DNA of 64,000 bases from the NCBI RefSeq assembly GCF_000261365.1, contig NZ_AJVC01000006.1, forward strand, positions 310,001-374,000. Reading direction: 5' to 3'. The DNA comes from Herbaspirillum sp. GW103. Its GTDB lineage: Bacteria; Pseudomonadota; Gammaproteobacteria; Burkholderiales; Burkholderiaceae_D. The notes beneath the pieces are model-generated. The model was not told where the DNA came from. It worked only from the letters and a program-made list of their open reading frames with translations, and ran no database searches. This document shows, in pieces, positions 8,447-16,464 of the stretch (position 1 is its first letter; each line of letters opens with the position of its first letter). The position numbers and the translations under genes are program-made.

Positions 8447-9112
8447 ATGACATTCCAGTATCGCCTTGCCGGTGCCTGCGCACTGGCCGTCTCGCTATCG
8501 GCCTGCAACAGTCCGGCACCCATGGTGACCGGGCCCACCAGCGTGCGACCGGCCTATCAGGTGGCCAACGTGGAAAACAACGGCGCCATCTTCCGGGTTT
8601 CCAGCGCCCAGCTCTTCGAGGAGCCGACCACCTACAACGTGGGCGACATCATCAAGATCGACATCTCCGAATCCATCAGCAGCAGCAACAAGGCCGCCAC
8701 CAGCAACAGCCGCGACAGTTCGCTCACGCAAAAGGGCCCGGGCTCGGGTGCACCGCTGGGCGGCCTGTTCACGCAGCTCTACGACGCCAACTATTCGGCC
8801 AGCGGCAGCAATACCTTCAAGGGATCCGGTGACAGCAGCAATACCAACACCATGAGCGGGACGCTGATGGTCTCCATCGTCGAGGTCCTGCCCAACCGCA
8901 ACCTGGTGGTGGCCGGTGAAAAGCGCATCGGCGTCAATGGCAACGTCAATACGCTGCGCTTCTCCGGCGTAGTGCGCACGCGCGACATCCGTGGCGGCAT
9001 CGTGGCCTCGGCCAACGTGGCCGACGCGCGGCTGGAACAGGTCGGCGGCGGCTCGGTGGCCGACGCCAGCACCGATGGCAACTTCTTCCGCCGGCTGCTG
9101 ACCATCTGGTGA
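8447..9112 (+). CDS. flgH: Flagellar L-ring protein FlgH, solitary copy
   Basis: A 221-residue outer-membrane lipoprotein that forms the L-ring of the flagellar basal body. The start at 8447 gives a short signal peptide with lipobox LSAC (AVSLSACNSPAP). The family core is visible: SSAQLFEEPTTYNVGDIIKI, the Ser/Thr-rich segment, NTMSGTLMVSIVEVLPNRNL, VVAGEKRIGVNGNVNTLRFSG and VRTRDIRGG. It ends at LLTIW, as expected for FlgH-like proteins. No other flagellar gene is in the window, so this is separate from a flg operon. It may be a paralogue or a relocated gene. Two hairpins follow it. Confidence 0.85.
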   Translation: MTFQYRLAGACALAVSLSACNSPAPMVTGPTSVRPAYQVANVENNGAIFRVSSAQLFEEPTTYNVGDIIKIDISESISSSNKAATSNSRDSSLTQKGPGSGAPLGGLFTQLYDANYSASGSNTFKGSGDSSNTNTMSGTLMVSIVEVLPNRNLVVAGEKRIGVNGNVNTLRFSGVVRTRDIRGGIVASANVADARLEQVGGGSVADASTDGNFFRRLLTIW

Positions 9113-9119
9113 TCGGGCT

Positions 9120-9191
9120 GTCCCTGCCGCAGAGGATGCGGCAGGGACAAACGGAAAACGACAAAACGGCAAGCGCGCAGCTTGCCGTTTT
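9120..9191 (+). terminator. Tandem hairpins after flgH
   Basis: The first hairpin pairs GTCCCTGCCGC (9120-9130) with GCGGCAGGGAC (9138-9148). The second pairs AAAACGGCAAGC (9163-9174) with GCTTGCCGTTTT (9180-9191) and continues into T's. The second is a canonical terminator and could also serve the convergent lipoprotein gene. Confidence 0.8.
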
Positions 9192-9249
9192 TCATTGCGC
9201 CGATCACCGCGCACACCGCGTCGAGCGCGGCAAAGCATGTGCGATACCG

Positions 9250-9825
9250 TCAGAATCCGTTGGCCGCACTGCGCATGTTGTCCGGCGAATTGTCCGCCAC
9301 CTGCGGATTGCCGGGGAACAGCGCATCGATCAGTGGCGCCAGCTTGTCACCGGCGCTGGCCCACTTGTCCTGACCGAAGGAGCCCAGCCGGTACTGCGCC
9401 GTGCCCAGCACGCGTCCCTCGCGACGCAGGGTCAGCGCAGCATAGGTGAGATAGGGGGTATAGGCATCGGTGAAGACCTTGGTATCCCATTTGACGTAAC
9501 CCACATAGCTCAAGGTCACCGGGCAGTTCAGTGCCTGGGTGCCGGCATCGTAGACGCGGCTTTGTACGCCGTGCTTTTGCAGTTCGCCCTGCAGGCCGGG
9601 GACGAAGTCGCTCAGGGCCACCGAACCATTCCACTCGATGCAGACTTCATGGATCGGGTCTTTGCTGTAGACGATGGGATTCTGGACCGAGTTGGGCGTC
9701 ATCGCCCGCACGCTGGAGGCGGTGGAACCAACCAGTCCCACGGCATCGACCAGGGCATTGCCGGACGTGACGATGCAGCCCGACAGCGATGAAGCCAGCA
9801 AGGTGGCAATGATGATGGTGCGCAT
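9250..9825 (-). CDS. Lipoprotein, possibly Sbal_3080 family
   Basis: A 191-residue lipoprotein. The start at 9825 follows GGGGAGAG and gives MRTIIIATLLASSLSGCIVT with lipobox LSGC. Two mature cysteines (EVCIEWNG and ALNCPVTLSY) could form a disulphide. The segment CPVTLSYVGYVKWDTKVFTD, followed by a Tyr-rich stretch and GTAQYRLG, recalls Sbal_3080-family lipoproteins of unknown function; that assignment is from memory. No partner gene is evident. Confidence 0.7.
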   Translation of the reverse strand: MRTIIIATLLASSLSGCIVTSGNALVDAVGLVGSTASSVRAMTPNSVQNPIVYSKDPIHEVCIEWNGSVALSDFVPGLQGELQKHGVQSRVYDAGTQALNCPVTLSYVGYVKWDTKVFTDAYTPYLTYAALTLRREGRVLGTAQYRLGSFGQDKWASAGDKLAPLIDALFPGNPQVADNSPDNMRSAANGF

Positions 9826-10060
9826 GATGCTCTCCCCGAGCGCAATCCTCTGGCAGGGTCCCCGCATGACGCGAGGGGCAGGGATTACAGGCTGCCCATC
9901 ATAGCGGCGCATATTGTCGCCACATGGCCGTTTTACCTTGATTTACGCTGACCCTGTACACGCTTAACAGCCGCGTACGTGACGCCAGGACGCACCATGG
10001 CGAGGCCTTGCGCAGTGCTGGCACAATAGGCGCCTGTATCGATTTTCCAAGGAGACTTCC

Positions 10061-10504
10061 ATGCCCTCACTGCTCGCCCGTTCCCTGCTGGCCTCGCTGG
10101 CGATGGCTGGCATGCTGCATGCCGCCCGCGCCGATACCCTCAAGTCCGACAGCGAAGTACGCGCCCTGGCCGACAAGGTCATGGCCCAGGCCGGTGCCGG
10201 CCGCACCGATGATGCCTACGGCCTGCTCTCGCCTTATGCCTTGGTGGATATCCGCGCCTTCGAGACTGCGCGCACCAACGCGCGCAGCGCGCGCTCGGCC
10301 ATCGAGGCGCTGGTCGGCAATTCGGTCGGCTATGAATTCATCCGCTCCGAGAAAGTGGGCCAGTCACTGATGAAGCTCACCTATATCGAAAAGACCGAAC
10401 GCCAGCCCATCCCGTGGATGTTCATCTTCTACCACACGCCTGGTGGCTGGGCATTGAGCAGCTTCAGCAATGGCGCCAACGTGGATGCGCTGTTTGATCA
10501 CTAG
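10061..10504 (+). CDS. Small exported protein of unknown function
   Basis: A 147-residue protein with a Sec signal peptide (cleavage probably after AARA near residue 24) and AAGGAG upstream of the ATG. The mature part starts with a helix (SDSEVRALADKVMAQAGAGR) and ends in strands with aromatic residues (IPWMFIFYHTPGGWALSSFS), an arrangement reminiscent of NTF2-like or DUF4019-like periplasmic proteins. I do not recognise a family. The stop codon lies inside an 18-base sequence that also ends another gene at 45.6 kb. Confidence 0.65.
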   Translation: MPSLLARSLLASLAMAGMLHAARADTLKSDSEVRALADKVMAQAGAGRTDDAYGLLSPYALVDIRAFETARTNARSARSAIEALVGNSVGYEFIRSEKVGQSLMKLTYIEKTERQPIPWMFIFYHTPGGWALSSFSNGANVDALFDH

Positions 10505-10516
10505 GGCCTGTTCACA
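10499..10516 (+). repeat. 18-base dispersed repeat, copy 1
   Basis: CACTAGGGCCTGTTCACA is identical to bases 45614-45631. It supplies the last codon (CAC) and stop (TAG) of the gene on its left and runs into the gap before a convergent gene. Shortened relatives with the core TAGGGCCTG or TAGGGCCT lie at 18473-18481 and 22902-22909. Confidence 0.6.
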
Positions 10517-10542
10517 TTAAATCTGCGCGATGCGTTCCAGGT

Positions 10543-11808
10543 TCAGAACGCGCGCTGCGGCTCCAGATCGCCACTCTCGATGGCGCTGGCCACGCCCGAG
10601 ATCTTGTCGGCGATGATGGCCGACGAGCCGCAGGCCGTGGTCCAGCCATTGGAACCATGCCCGGCGTTGAGCCACAGATTGGCATAGCGGGTGGCACCGA
10701 TGAGCGGTGCGCCATCCGGTGTCATCGGCCGCAGCCCGGCCCAGTACTCCACCTTGGCCAGATCGGCCCCCTGTGGATAAAGATTCTTCAGCGACTTCAG
10801 GGCCGTGGCGCAGTCCCGCGGCGTGACGCGCGTATCCCAGCTGCCGATCTCGGCCGTGCCTGCCGCACGGATATGCTGCCCCATGCGCGTGATGGCGACC
10901 TTGTAGTACTCGTCCATGACGCCACTGCGCGGCGCGCTCGCAGGATCGGCCACCGGTACCGTGATGGCATAGCCCTTGACCGGGTAGATCGGCAGATCCA
11001 GCCCCAAGGGTTTCAACATCGGTACCGATGCGCTGGCGCAGGCGACGACGTAGGCATCGGCGCGCAGCGTGCCGGTGCGGGTACGCAGCCCGCTGACCTG
11101 CGCACCGGCCACCTCGATGGCCTGCACCTCTGTGGACAAGTGAAACTCCACCCCATGCGCCTGCAGCCATCCTGCCAGGGCGCGCGCAAACAGCGGGCAA
11201 TTGCCGGTCTCATCGAGCGGCAAGAGCAGCCCGCCCTTCAATTCATGTCGGGCCGCATGCAAGCCCGGATCGAAAGCCACGCAACCCTCGGCATCCAGCA
11301 ATTCGAAGGGCACTCCGGCTTCGGCCAATACCTTGGTCGACAGCCCGGCATTGTCCAGCCCTTCCTGGGTGCGGAACAGTTGCAGGTTGCCGCCGCTGGT
11401 CTGCTCGTAGCGGATATCCAGACGCTCGCGTATCTGCTTCAACTGGCTGTGGCTGTAGCGCGCCAGCCGCCCCATGCGCGCCTTGTTGACGGCATAGCGC
11501 TCGGGCGTGCATTGCGCCAGAAAAGTCTTGAGCCATTTCCACTGATGCGCATCCAGACGGGGCGTAAAGCGCAAGGCCGCTTCGATGCCCAGCCAGCTCT
11601 GCACCGACCACTTCAGCGACTTGGCCGGCATGCCCGGTGCCGCCCACGGGGTGGCGTAGGAGGGACAGACGTGGCCGGCATTGCCGACGCTGGTCTCGGT
11701 GGCCACCTCGGCGCGGCGTTCCACCACGACGACCTCGTGGCCGCGCTCGCGGAGGAAATAAGCAGTGGTGACGCCGACGATGCCGGCGCCCAGCACGATG
11801 ATGCGCAT
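10543..11808 (-). CDS. D-amino acid dehydrogenase-like FAD oxidase (DadA family)
   Basis: A 421-residue flavoprotein of the DadA/DAAO superfamily. It opens with the dinucleotide-binding fold MRIIVLGAGIVGVTTAYFLR, followed by VERRAEVATETSVGNAGHV, typical of DadA. Later landmarks are GGLLLPLDETGNCPLFARAL, VACASASVPMLKPLGLDLPI, YPVKGYAITV and the C-terminal FAD loop AGLRPMTPDGAPLIG with LWLNAGHGSNGWTTACGSS. DadA oxidises D-amino acids to keto acids at the inner membrane. An SDR gene lies upstream on the same strand, and an amino-acid ABC transporter nearby makes an amino-acid catabolic role plausible. The alanine racemase partner DadX is absent, so I do not assign dadA firmly. Confidence 0.85.
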   Translation of the reverse strand: MRIIVLGAGIVGVTTAYFLRERGHEVVVVERRAEVATETSVGNAGHVCPSYATPWAAPGMPAKSLKWSVQSWLGIEAALRFTPRLDAHQWKWLKTFLAQCTPERYAVNKARMGRLARYSHSQLKQIRERLDIRYEQTSGGNLQLFRTQEGLDNAGLSTKVLAEAGVPFELLDAEGCVAFDPGLHAARHELKGGLLLPLDETGNCPLFARALAGWLQAHGVEFHLSTEVQAIEVAGAQVSGLRTRTGTLRADAYVVACASASVPMLKPLGLDLPIYPVKGYAITVPVADPASAPRSGVMDEYYKVAITRMGQHIRAAGTAEIGSWDTRVTPRDCATALKSLKNLYPQGADLAKVEYWAGLRPMTPDGAPLIGATRYANLWLNAGHGSNGWTTACGSSAIIADKISGVASAIESGDLEPQRAF

Positions 11809-11886
11809 GGTGTCAGTTCAACTTCCGGAAAGGATCAATGAATATAAACAGACTAAACAATATAAATAATTTAAATCTTCTTGTCG
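11809..11886 (-). promoter_or_regulatory. AT-rich leader of the DadA-like gene
   Basis: 78 bases between the two minus-strand genes. Bases 11835-11880 are strikingly AT-rich for this chromosome, with TATATT-like hexamers on the minus strand. This suggests that the DadA-like gene has its own promoter. No well-spaced -35 hexamer is evident. Confidence 0.35.
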
Positions 11887-12684
11887 CTACAGCGTCAGTC
11901 CGCCATCCACATGCCACACCTGGCCGGTGACATAGGACGCCGCCGGGCTGAGGAGGAAGGCGATCACGTTGGCGATCTCCTGCGGCTGTCCCAGGCGCTG
12001 CAAGGGGATGCGCGCCAGCGCCGCCTCCCAGGCGGCCGGATCGATGGCCGACTTGGCCGGGTCGCTCTTCTGAACGTAACCGGGCGCCACCGCGTTGACC
12101 GTCACGCCCGCCGCTGCCACCTGCACGGCCAGCGACCTGACCAGCGCCTCGATGCCGGCCTTGGCCGCCGCCGAAGCCGGAAAGCCCGATTCGCCCAGGC
12201 GGAACACATGCGCCACGAACGAGCTCACCGCCACCACGCGGCCCTGCCCGCTGCCCTCCAACGGCGCGCGGCAGGCGGTGATCAGGCGGAAGAAGCCACC
12301 CAGGAGCGCATCGAGCGAGCGCGACCAATCCGCATCATCGAGTTCGCCGATGCGCTTGCGATCGGCAAAGCCGGCATTGGCCACCAGCGCATCGAGCCTG
12401 CCGTAGTGCGTGAGCGCCGTGTCCCGCAACTGCGCTGCGGTGTGCGGATCGGCCAGGTCGCCCAGCGCCAGCGTGCACTGTGCGCCCTGCGCGCGGCATT
12501 GCTGCGCCACCGCCTGCAGCTCCGGCGACTCGGTGCGAGCATGCAGGACCAGGGCGGCATCGGGTGAGGCCACGCTCAAGGCCACCGCCGCACCGATGCC
12601 GCGCGCGGCACCGGTGATGAGGATGACTCGCCCGGAATGGGGTGGAGTGGCAGCAGGAAGGGAAGGAAAAGGGGACGGGTTCAT
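11887..12684 (-). CDS. Short-chain dehydrogenase/reductase-like protein lacking the catalytic Tyr
   Basis: A 265-residue SDR-fold protein. The NAD(P) motif is intact ([15 protein letters not shown]), as are the NAG motif ([10 protein letters not shown]), the catalytic-serine segment ([10 protein letters not shown]) and the C-terminal [14 protein letters not shown]. The YxxxK motif reads SAAAK (within [15 protein letters not shown]), so Ser replaces the general-acid tyrosine while the lysine remains. The start at 12684 is the first methionine of a plausible N-terminus. Either this is a non-redox SDR or it uses another residue. It lies upstream of the DadA-like gene and diverges from the ABC permease. 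Confidence 0.8.
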   Translation of the reverse strand: MNPSPFPSLPAATPPHSGRVILITGAARGIGAAVALSVASPDAALVLHARTESPELQAVAQQCRAQGAQCTLALGDLADPHTAAQLRDTALTHYGRLDALVANAGFADRKRIGELDDADWSRSLDALLGGFFRLITACRAPLEGSGQGRVVAVSSFVAHVFRLGESGFPASAAAKAGIEALVRSLAVQVAAAGVTVNAVAPGYVQKSDPAKSAIDPAAWEAALARIPLQRLGQPQEIANVIAFLLSPAASYVTGQVWHVDGGLTL

Positions 12685-13039
12685 GATCCAAAAGGTGAAA
12701 CAGCGCGTTCCCGCTGATCGGGAATTTGGCAAAACGCTTCACTTGCGCAATCCCGTCATTTTAGCCAAAGCCCGCATCTACGGGGGTTCCCGGCGCATGA
12801 TGAGACGTTTTGTTCAGTTCGTGCTCCAGGCGTTCTCCTTTACAATGGCCGGGTTCGCGGCACGCCGCAGCGTCGATTGCAATCGCTTGCAATCCACGCG
12901 CGGGCAGTTCTTCCCATGTCCTCCCTCCTCCCGGCACCCGGCGCGCAAGTGTCCCGGATGAACAGGGCATGGTTCGTGCATGCGCTGCACACCCTGCCCG
13001 CTTCGGGCTCATGCAATTGGCAACCAAGGAAAATCGCAG
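12685..13039. promoter_or_regulatory. Divergent SDR/ABC-transporter promoter region
   Basis: 355 bases without a gene. An inverted repeat TTCCCG-CTGAT-CGGGAA occupies 12708-12724, close to the SDR start, and is a possible operator. A TACAAT hexamer at about 12841 could be a -10 for the permease gene, but no good -35 was found at the right distance. The permease has the ribosome site AAGGAAAA ending about six bases before its ATG. Confidence 0.4.
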
Positions 13040-13705
13040 ATGTATCAATGGGACTTCGGCTCGCTCTGGCAATTCAGGAGCATCATCGGAATCGGCTTCG
13101 TCTATACCCTCTCCTACACCGTGGCCTGTATTGCGCTGGGCCTCCTGGTGGGCCTGGTGGTGGGCTTGGGCCGGCTGTCGTCGAACCCCTTCATCTCCGG
13201 CCCGCTGCGCGCCTTCGTCGAAGTGTTCCGCTGCACGCCGGTGCTGGTGCAGCTGGTGTGGTTCTACTATGCACTGCCGGTACTGCTGGGCATCGAGATG
13301 TCGGCCGGCACGGCGGCCATGCTGTCGCTGGCGCTGTATGGCGGTGCGTTCTATTCCGAGATCATTCGCGGCGGCATCGTCTCCATCGATGTGGGCCAGT
13401 CCGAAGCGGGCTGGGCACTGGGCATGACGCGTTTCCAGCTGATGAAGCGCGTGATCCTGCCGCAGGCCTTCAAGCGCATGACGCCGCCGCTGGTGAACCA
13501 GTCCATCATGCAGTTGAAAAACACCTCGCTGCTGTCGGTGCTGGCCGTGCCGGACCTGCTGTACCAGGGCCAGATCATCGCCCACGAAACCTATCGCCCG
13601 CTGGAAATCTACACCCTGGTGGCGATCATCTACTTCGTGATCCTGCTGCCGGCCACCATCTGGGCCAAGCGCCTGGAAAACCGCCTGTCGGTCCAGCACG
13701 GTTGA
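13040..13705 (+). CDS. Polar amino-acid ABC transporter permease
   Basis: A 221-residue HisM/GlnP-type inner-membrane permease. Hydrophobic segments begin with FVYTLSYTVACIALGLLVGL, and the family hallmark follows (FVEVFRCTPVLVQLVWFYYA). The EAA loop that contacts the ATPase is GQSEAGWALGMTRFQLMKRV. It is the first gene of a pair with the ATPase ten bases downstream. Only one permease gene is present, so it would act as a homodimer. A Tat-exported binding protein of the right class is encoded 4 kb away on the other strand and may complete the system. Confidence 0.92.
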   Translation: MYQWDFGSLWQFRSIIGIGFVYTLSYTVACIALGLLVGLVVGLGRLSSNPFISGPLRAFVEVFRCTPVLVQLVWFYYALPVLLGIEMSAGTAAMLSLALYGGAFYSEIIRGGIVSIDVGQSEAGWALGMTRFQLMKRVILPQAFKRMTPPLVNQSIMQLKNTSLLSVLAVPDLLYQGQIIAHETYRPLEIYTLVAIIYFVILLPATIWAKRLENRLSVQHG

Positions 13706-13715
13706 GGAGATCACG

Positions 13716-14489
13716 ATGAACAACCAACACTCGGACGCGATGATCCAGATCAGCAATCTCAAGAAGGCCTTTGGCGAGCACGTGGTGCTCAAGGACATTT
13801 CCATCGCCGTGCCCCGTGGCAGCGTGGTGGCCATGATCGGCCCGTCGGGCTCGGGCAAGTCCACCCTGCTGCGCTGCCTGAACCTGTTGACCGTGCCGGA
13901 CCAGGGCACGGTGCGCATCGGCGAGCGCCACTTCGAATTCAGCGGTCGCAACTCGCGCCTGCCCAAGGATCGTGAACTGGCCGCCTTCCGCGCGCGCACC
14001 GGCATGGTGTTCCAGCACTTCAACCTGTTCCCGCACATGACGGCGCTGGAAAACGTGATGGAAGGCATGGTCACCGTGCTGCGCACGCCCAAGGTCGAAG
14101 CGCGCGCCAAGGCCATGGTCCTGCTGCAGAAAGTGGGCCTGGCCGAACGCGCCGACATGTATCCGCAAAAGCTCTCCGGCGGACAGAAGCAGCGCATCGC
14201 CATCGCCCGTGCGCTGGCCATGCAGCCGGACGTGATGCTGTTCGATGAAGCCACCTCGGCGCTGGACCCGGAGCTGGTCGGCGAAGTGCTCAACGTGATT
14301 CGCGGCCTTGCGGCCGATGGCATGACCATGATTCTGGTCACGCACGAAATCGCCTTCGCCCGCGAAGTGGCGGACCAGGTGGTGTTCATGCGCGATGGTG
14401 TGGTGGTCGAAGCCGGGCCGCCGTCGCAGGTGATCGACAATCCGCGGGAGGCCGCGACGCAGGCTTTCCTGGCCCGCTTCAATGCCTGA
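13716..14489 (+). CDS. Polar amino-acid ABC transporter ATPase
   Basis: A 257-residue GlnQ/HisP-type ATPase. Walker A is GPSGSGKST, the Q-loop FQHFNLFPHMTALENV, the signature LSGGQKQRIAIARAL, Walker B VMLFDEATSALDPE and the switch histidine VTHE. An insert near residues 65-80 (HFEFSGRNSRLPKDRELAAF) is longer than in typical GlnQ. GAGGAGA precedes the start. It is co-transcribed with the permease and followed by a strong terminator. Confidence 0.94.
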   Translation: MNNQHSDAMIQISNLKKAFGEHVVLKDISIAVPRGSVVAMIGPSGSGKSTLLRCLNLLTVPDQGTVRIGERHFEFSGRNSRLPKDRELAAFRARTGMVFQHFNLFPHMTALENVMEGMVTVLRTPKVEARAKAMVLLQKVGLAERADMYPQKLSGGQKQRIAIARALAMQPDVMLFDEATSALDPELVGEVLNVIRGLAADGMTMILVTHEIAFAREVADQVVFMRDGVVVEAGPPSQVIDNPREAATQAFLARFNA

Positions 14490-14520
14490 TCGTCCAGGTC
14501 ACGCGGCGCAAACCCACTGA

Positions 14521-14554
14521 AAAATGGCGCACAGAGAAATCTGCGCGCCATTTT
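14521..14554. terminator. Bidirectional terminator
   Basis: AAAATGGCGC (14521-14530) pairs with GCGCCATTTT (14545-14554); the inner bases CAGA/TCTG extend the stem. T's follow on the plus strand, ending the ABC operon, and the A-tract allows use by the convergent monooxygenase gene. Confidence 0.85.
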
Positions 14555-14577
14555 TTCACCTGCGTTACGCCAGCGCT

Positions 14578-16380
14578 TTACTGCAGGTGATGCACCTCCT
14601 GCAAGCCATACACCGGCGTCGCAATGCCTTCCATGCGCGCCTTCAACTGCAGCGCCAGATACAGCGAGTAATGACGCGACTGGTGCAGATTGCCGCCGTG
14701 GAACCACAGCGCGGCTTGCTGCGTGGGCTTCCACATGTTGCGCTGTTCGCCCTCCCACGGCCCCGGATCCTTGGTGGTGGCCGATCCCAGCCCCCAGCAC
14801 TTGCCGACCTTGTCGGCCACCTCGCGCGAGATCAGGTCGGCGGCCCAGCCATTCATGGAGCCGTATCCGGTGGCATAGACGATCACGTCGGCCGGCAATT
14901 CGCTGCCATCGGAGAGCAGGATGGAATGCGCGCGGATCTCCTTGACGTCGACGCCGCTCTTGAGGCGGATCTTGCCCTCGGCGATCAGCTCGGAAGCACC
15001 GACGTCGATGTAGTAGCCGGACCCGCGCCGCAGGTATTTCATGAACAGGCCCGAATCGTCGTCGCCGAAATCGAGCAGGAAGCCGGCCTCTTCAAGCCGC
15101 CGGTAGAAGTCCGCATCGCGTTCGCGGATCTTGTCGAACACCTGCTTCTGCATGGACGGCAAGACCTTGTAGGGGATCGAGGCGAACAGCAGGTCGGCCT
15201 TGCCGGTAGTGAGGCCGCTGGCCACTGCGCGCTCGGAATAAAGATCACCGAGGGCCAGTTCCATCAGTGAATCGGACTTGACGATATGGGTGGAGGAACG
15301 TTGCAGCATGGTCACGTCCACGCCGTTCTCCCACAGTGCCGCGCAGATGTCGTGCGCCGAATTGTTGGAGCCGACCACCACCACCTTCTTGCCGCGATAA
15401 GGATCGGGGCCGGGATGGCGCGAGGAGTGATGCTGATCGCCTTGGAAATTTTCCGCTCCGGGAAACTGCGGCACATTGGGCTTGCCCGACATGCCGGTAG
15501 CCAGCACCAGCTGGGTCGGCTGCAGCACCACTTCCCGGCCTTCGCGCTCGACCACGACAGTCCACTTCTGCGTGGTCTCGTCGAAGCTGGCGGACTTGCA
15601 GACGGTGCTGCCCCAGTAGTTCAGCTCCATCACCTTGGCATACATCTCCAGCCAGTCGCCGATCTTGTCCTTGGGCGCAAACACCGGCCAGTTCTCGGGA
15701 AAGGGAATATAGGGCAGATGGTCGTACCACACCGGATCATGCAGGCACAGCGACTTGTAGCGCTTGCGCCAGCTGTCGCCGGCACGCTCGTTGCGTTCGA
15801 TGATGATGGTCGGTACGCCCAGCTGGCGCAGTCGTGCACCAAGGGCGATGCCGCCCTGGCCGCCACCGATGATGAGGCAGTAGGGTTGCTGCTGGTAGCC
15901 CAGTTCGCGCGCCTCGGCTTCGCGCTCTTCCTTCCAGCTGCGACGCTGGGTATGCACCCCATGGACCGCACCGCGCGGACGGTTCACGCCCTTGGGTTCT
16001 TCGTGGCCCTTCAGTTCGGCGGCGGTGGTCAGCAGGGTCCAGATCTTGCCCTCGCGCAGTCGCAGGTAGCCCTTGCCGCGGGCGATGCCGGTCTCCAGCA
16101 GGATCCAGCCCTGGGTCACGCCATCGGCTTGCGATGGCGTCTCATCGGGATCGAGCCGCAACTGTATCGATCCGAGATGCGGCACCTGCGCCTGCAGCAT
16201 GGCGCGGATCTGGTCGCGGCCTTCCAGCGTCTTGATGTTCCAGGTGAAGGCGATCAGGTCGCGCCAGTAGCCCTCCTCCTCGAACAGGGCGGCGGCCTTG
16301 GCGGCATTGCCTTCGCGCAATGCGGCTTGCAGGGTTTCCAGCGTATGGGCAATGGCCTGGCTGGCGTTTTCTTCGGGCAT
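14578..16380 (-). CDS. Flavin-containing monooxygenase with N-terminal NTF2-like domain
   Basis: A 600-residue cytosolic protein. Residues 1-125 resemble an NTF2-like fold (AALFEEEGYWRDLIAFTWNI, then GWILLETGIARGKGYLRLRE). The rest is an FAD/NADPH oxidoreductase of the YUCCA/FMO type: GGGQGG at 172-177, an FMO-like segment FQGDQHHSSRHPGPDPY around 312-328 and the NADP site VGSNNSAHD at 336-344. ATGYGSMNGW lies near the C-terminus. Such proteins hydroxylate small amines or ketones; the substrate is unknown. AGAGGAG precedes the start. The AcoR-like regulator is encoded immediately upstream on the same strand. Confidence 0.88.
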   Translation of the reverse strand: MPEENASQAIAHTLETLQAALREGNAAKAAALFEEEGYWRDLIAFTWNIKTLEGRDQIRAMLQAQVPHLGSIQLRLDPDETPSQADGVTQGWILLETGIARGKGYLRLREGKIWTLLTTAAELKGHEEPKGVNRPRGAVHGVHTQRRSWKEEREAEARELGYQQQPYCLIIGGGQGGIALGARLRQLGVPTIIIERNERAGDSWRKRYKSLCLHDPVWYDHLPYIPFPENWPVFAPKDKIGDWLEMYAKVMELNYWGSTVCKSASFDETTQKWTVVVEREGREVVLQPTQLVLATGMSGKPNVPQFPGAENFQGDQHHSSRHPGPDPYRGKKVVVVGSNNSAHDICAALWENGVDVTMLQRSSTHIVKSDSLMELALGDLYSERAVASGLTTGKADLLFASIPYKVLPSMQKQVFDKIRERDADFYRRLEEAGFLLDFGDDDSGLFMKYLRRGSGYYIDVGASELIAEGKIRLKSGVDVKEIRAHSILLSDGSELPADVIVYATGYGSMNGWAADLISREVADKVGKCWGLGSATTKDPGPWEGEQRNMWKPTQQAALWFHGGNLHQSRHYSLYLALQLKARMEGIATPVYGLQEVHHLQ

Positions 16381-16464
16381 GACAAGTCTCCTCTATCTCG
16401 ACAATAGATCTCGTGGTTGGATGGGGGTGGCGGTTCTTTGACCGCCTGGGTGAAGCCTGCAGCG

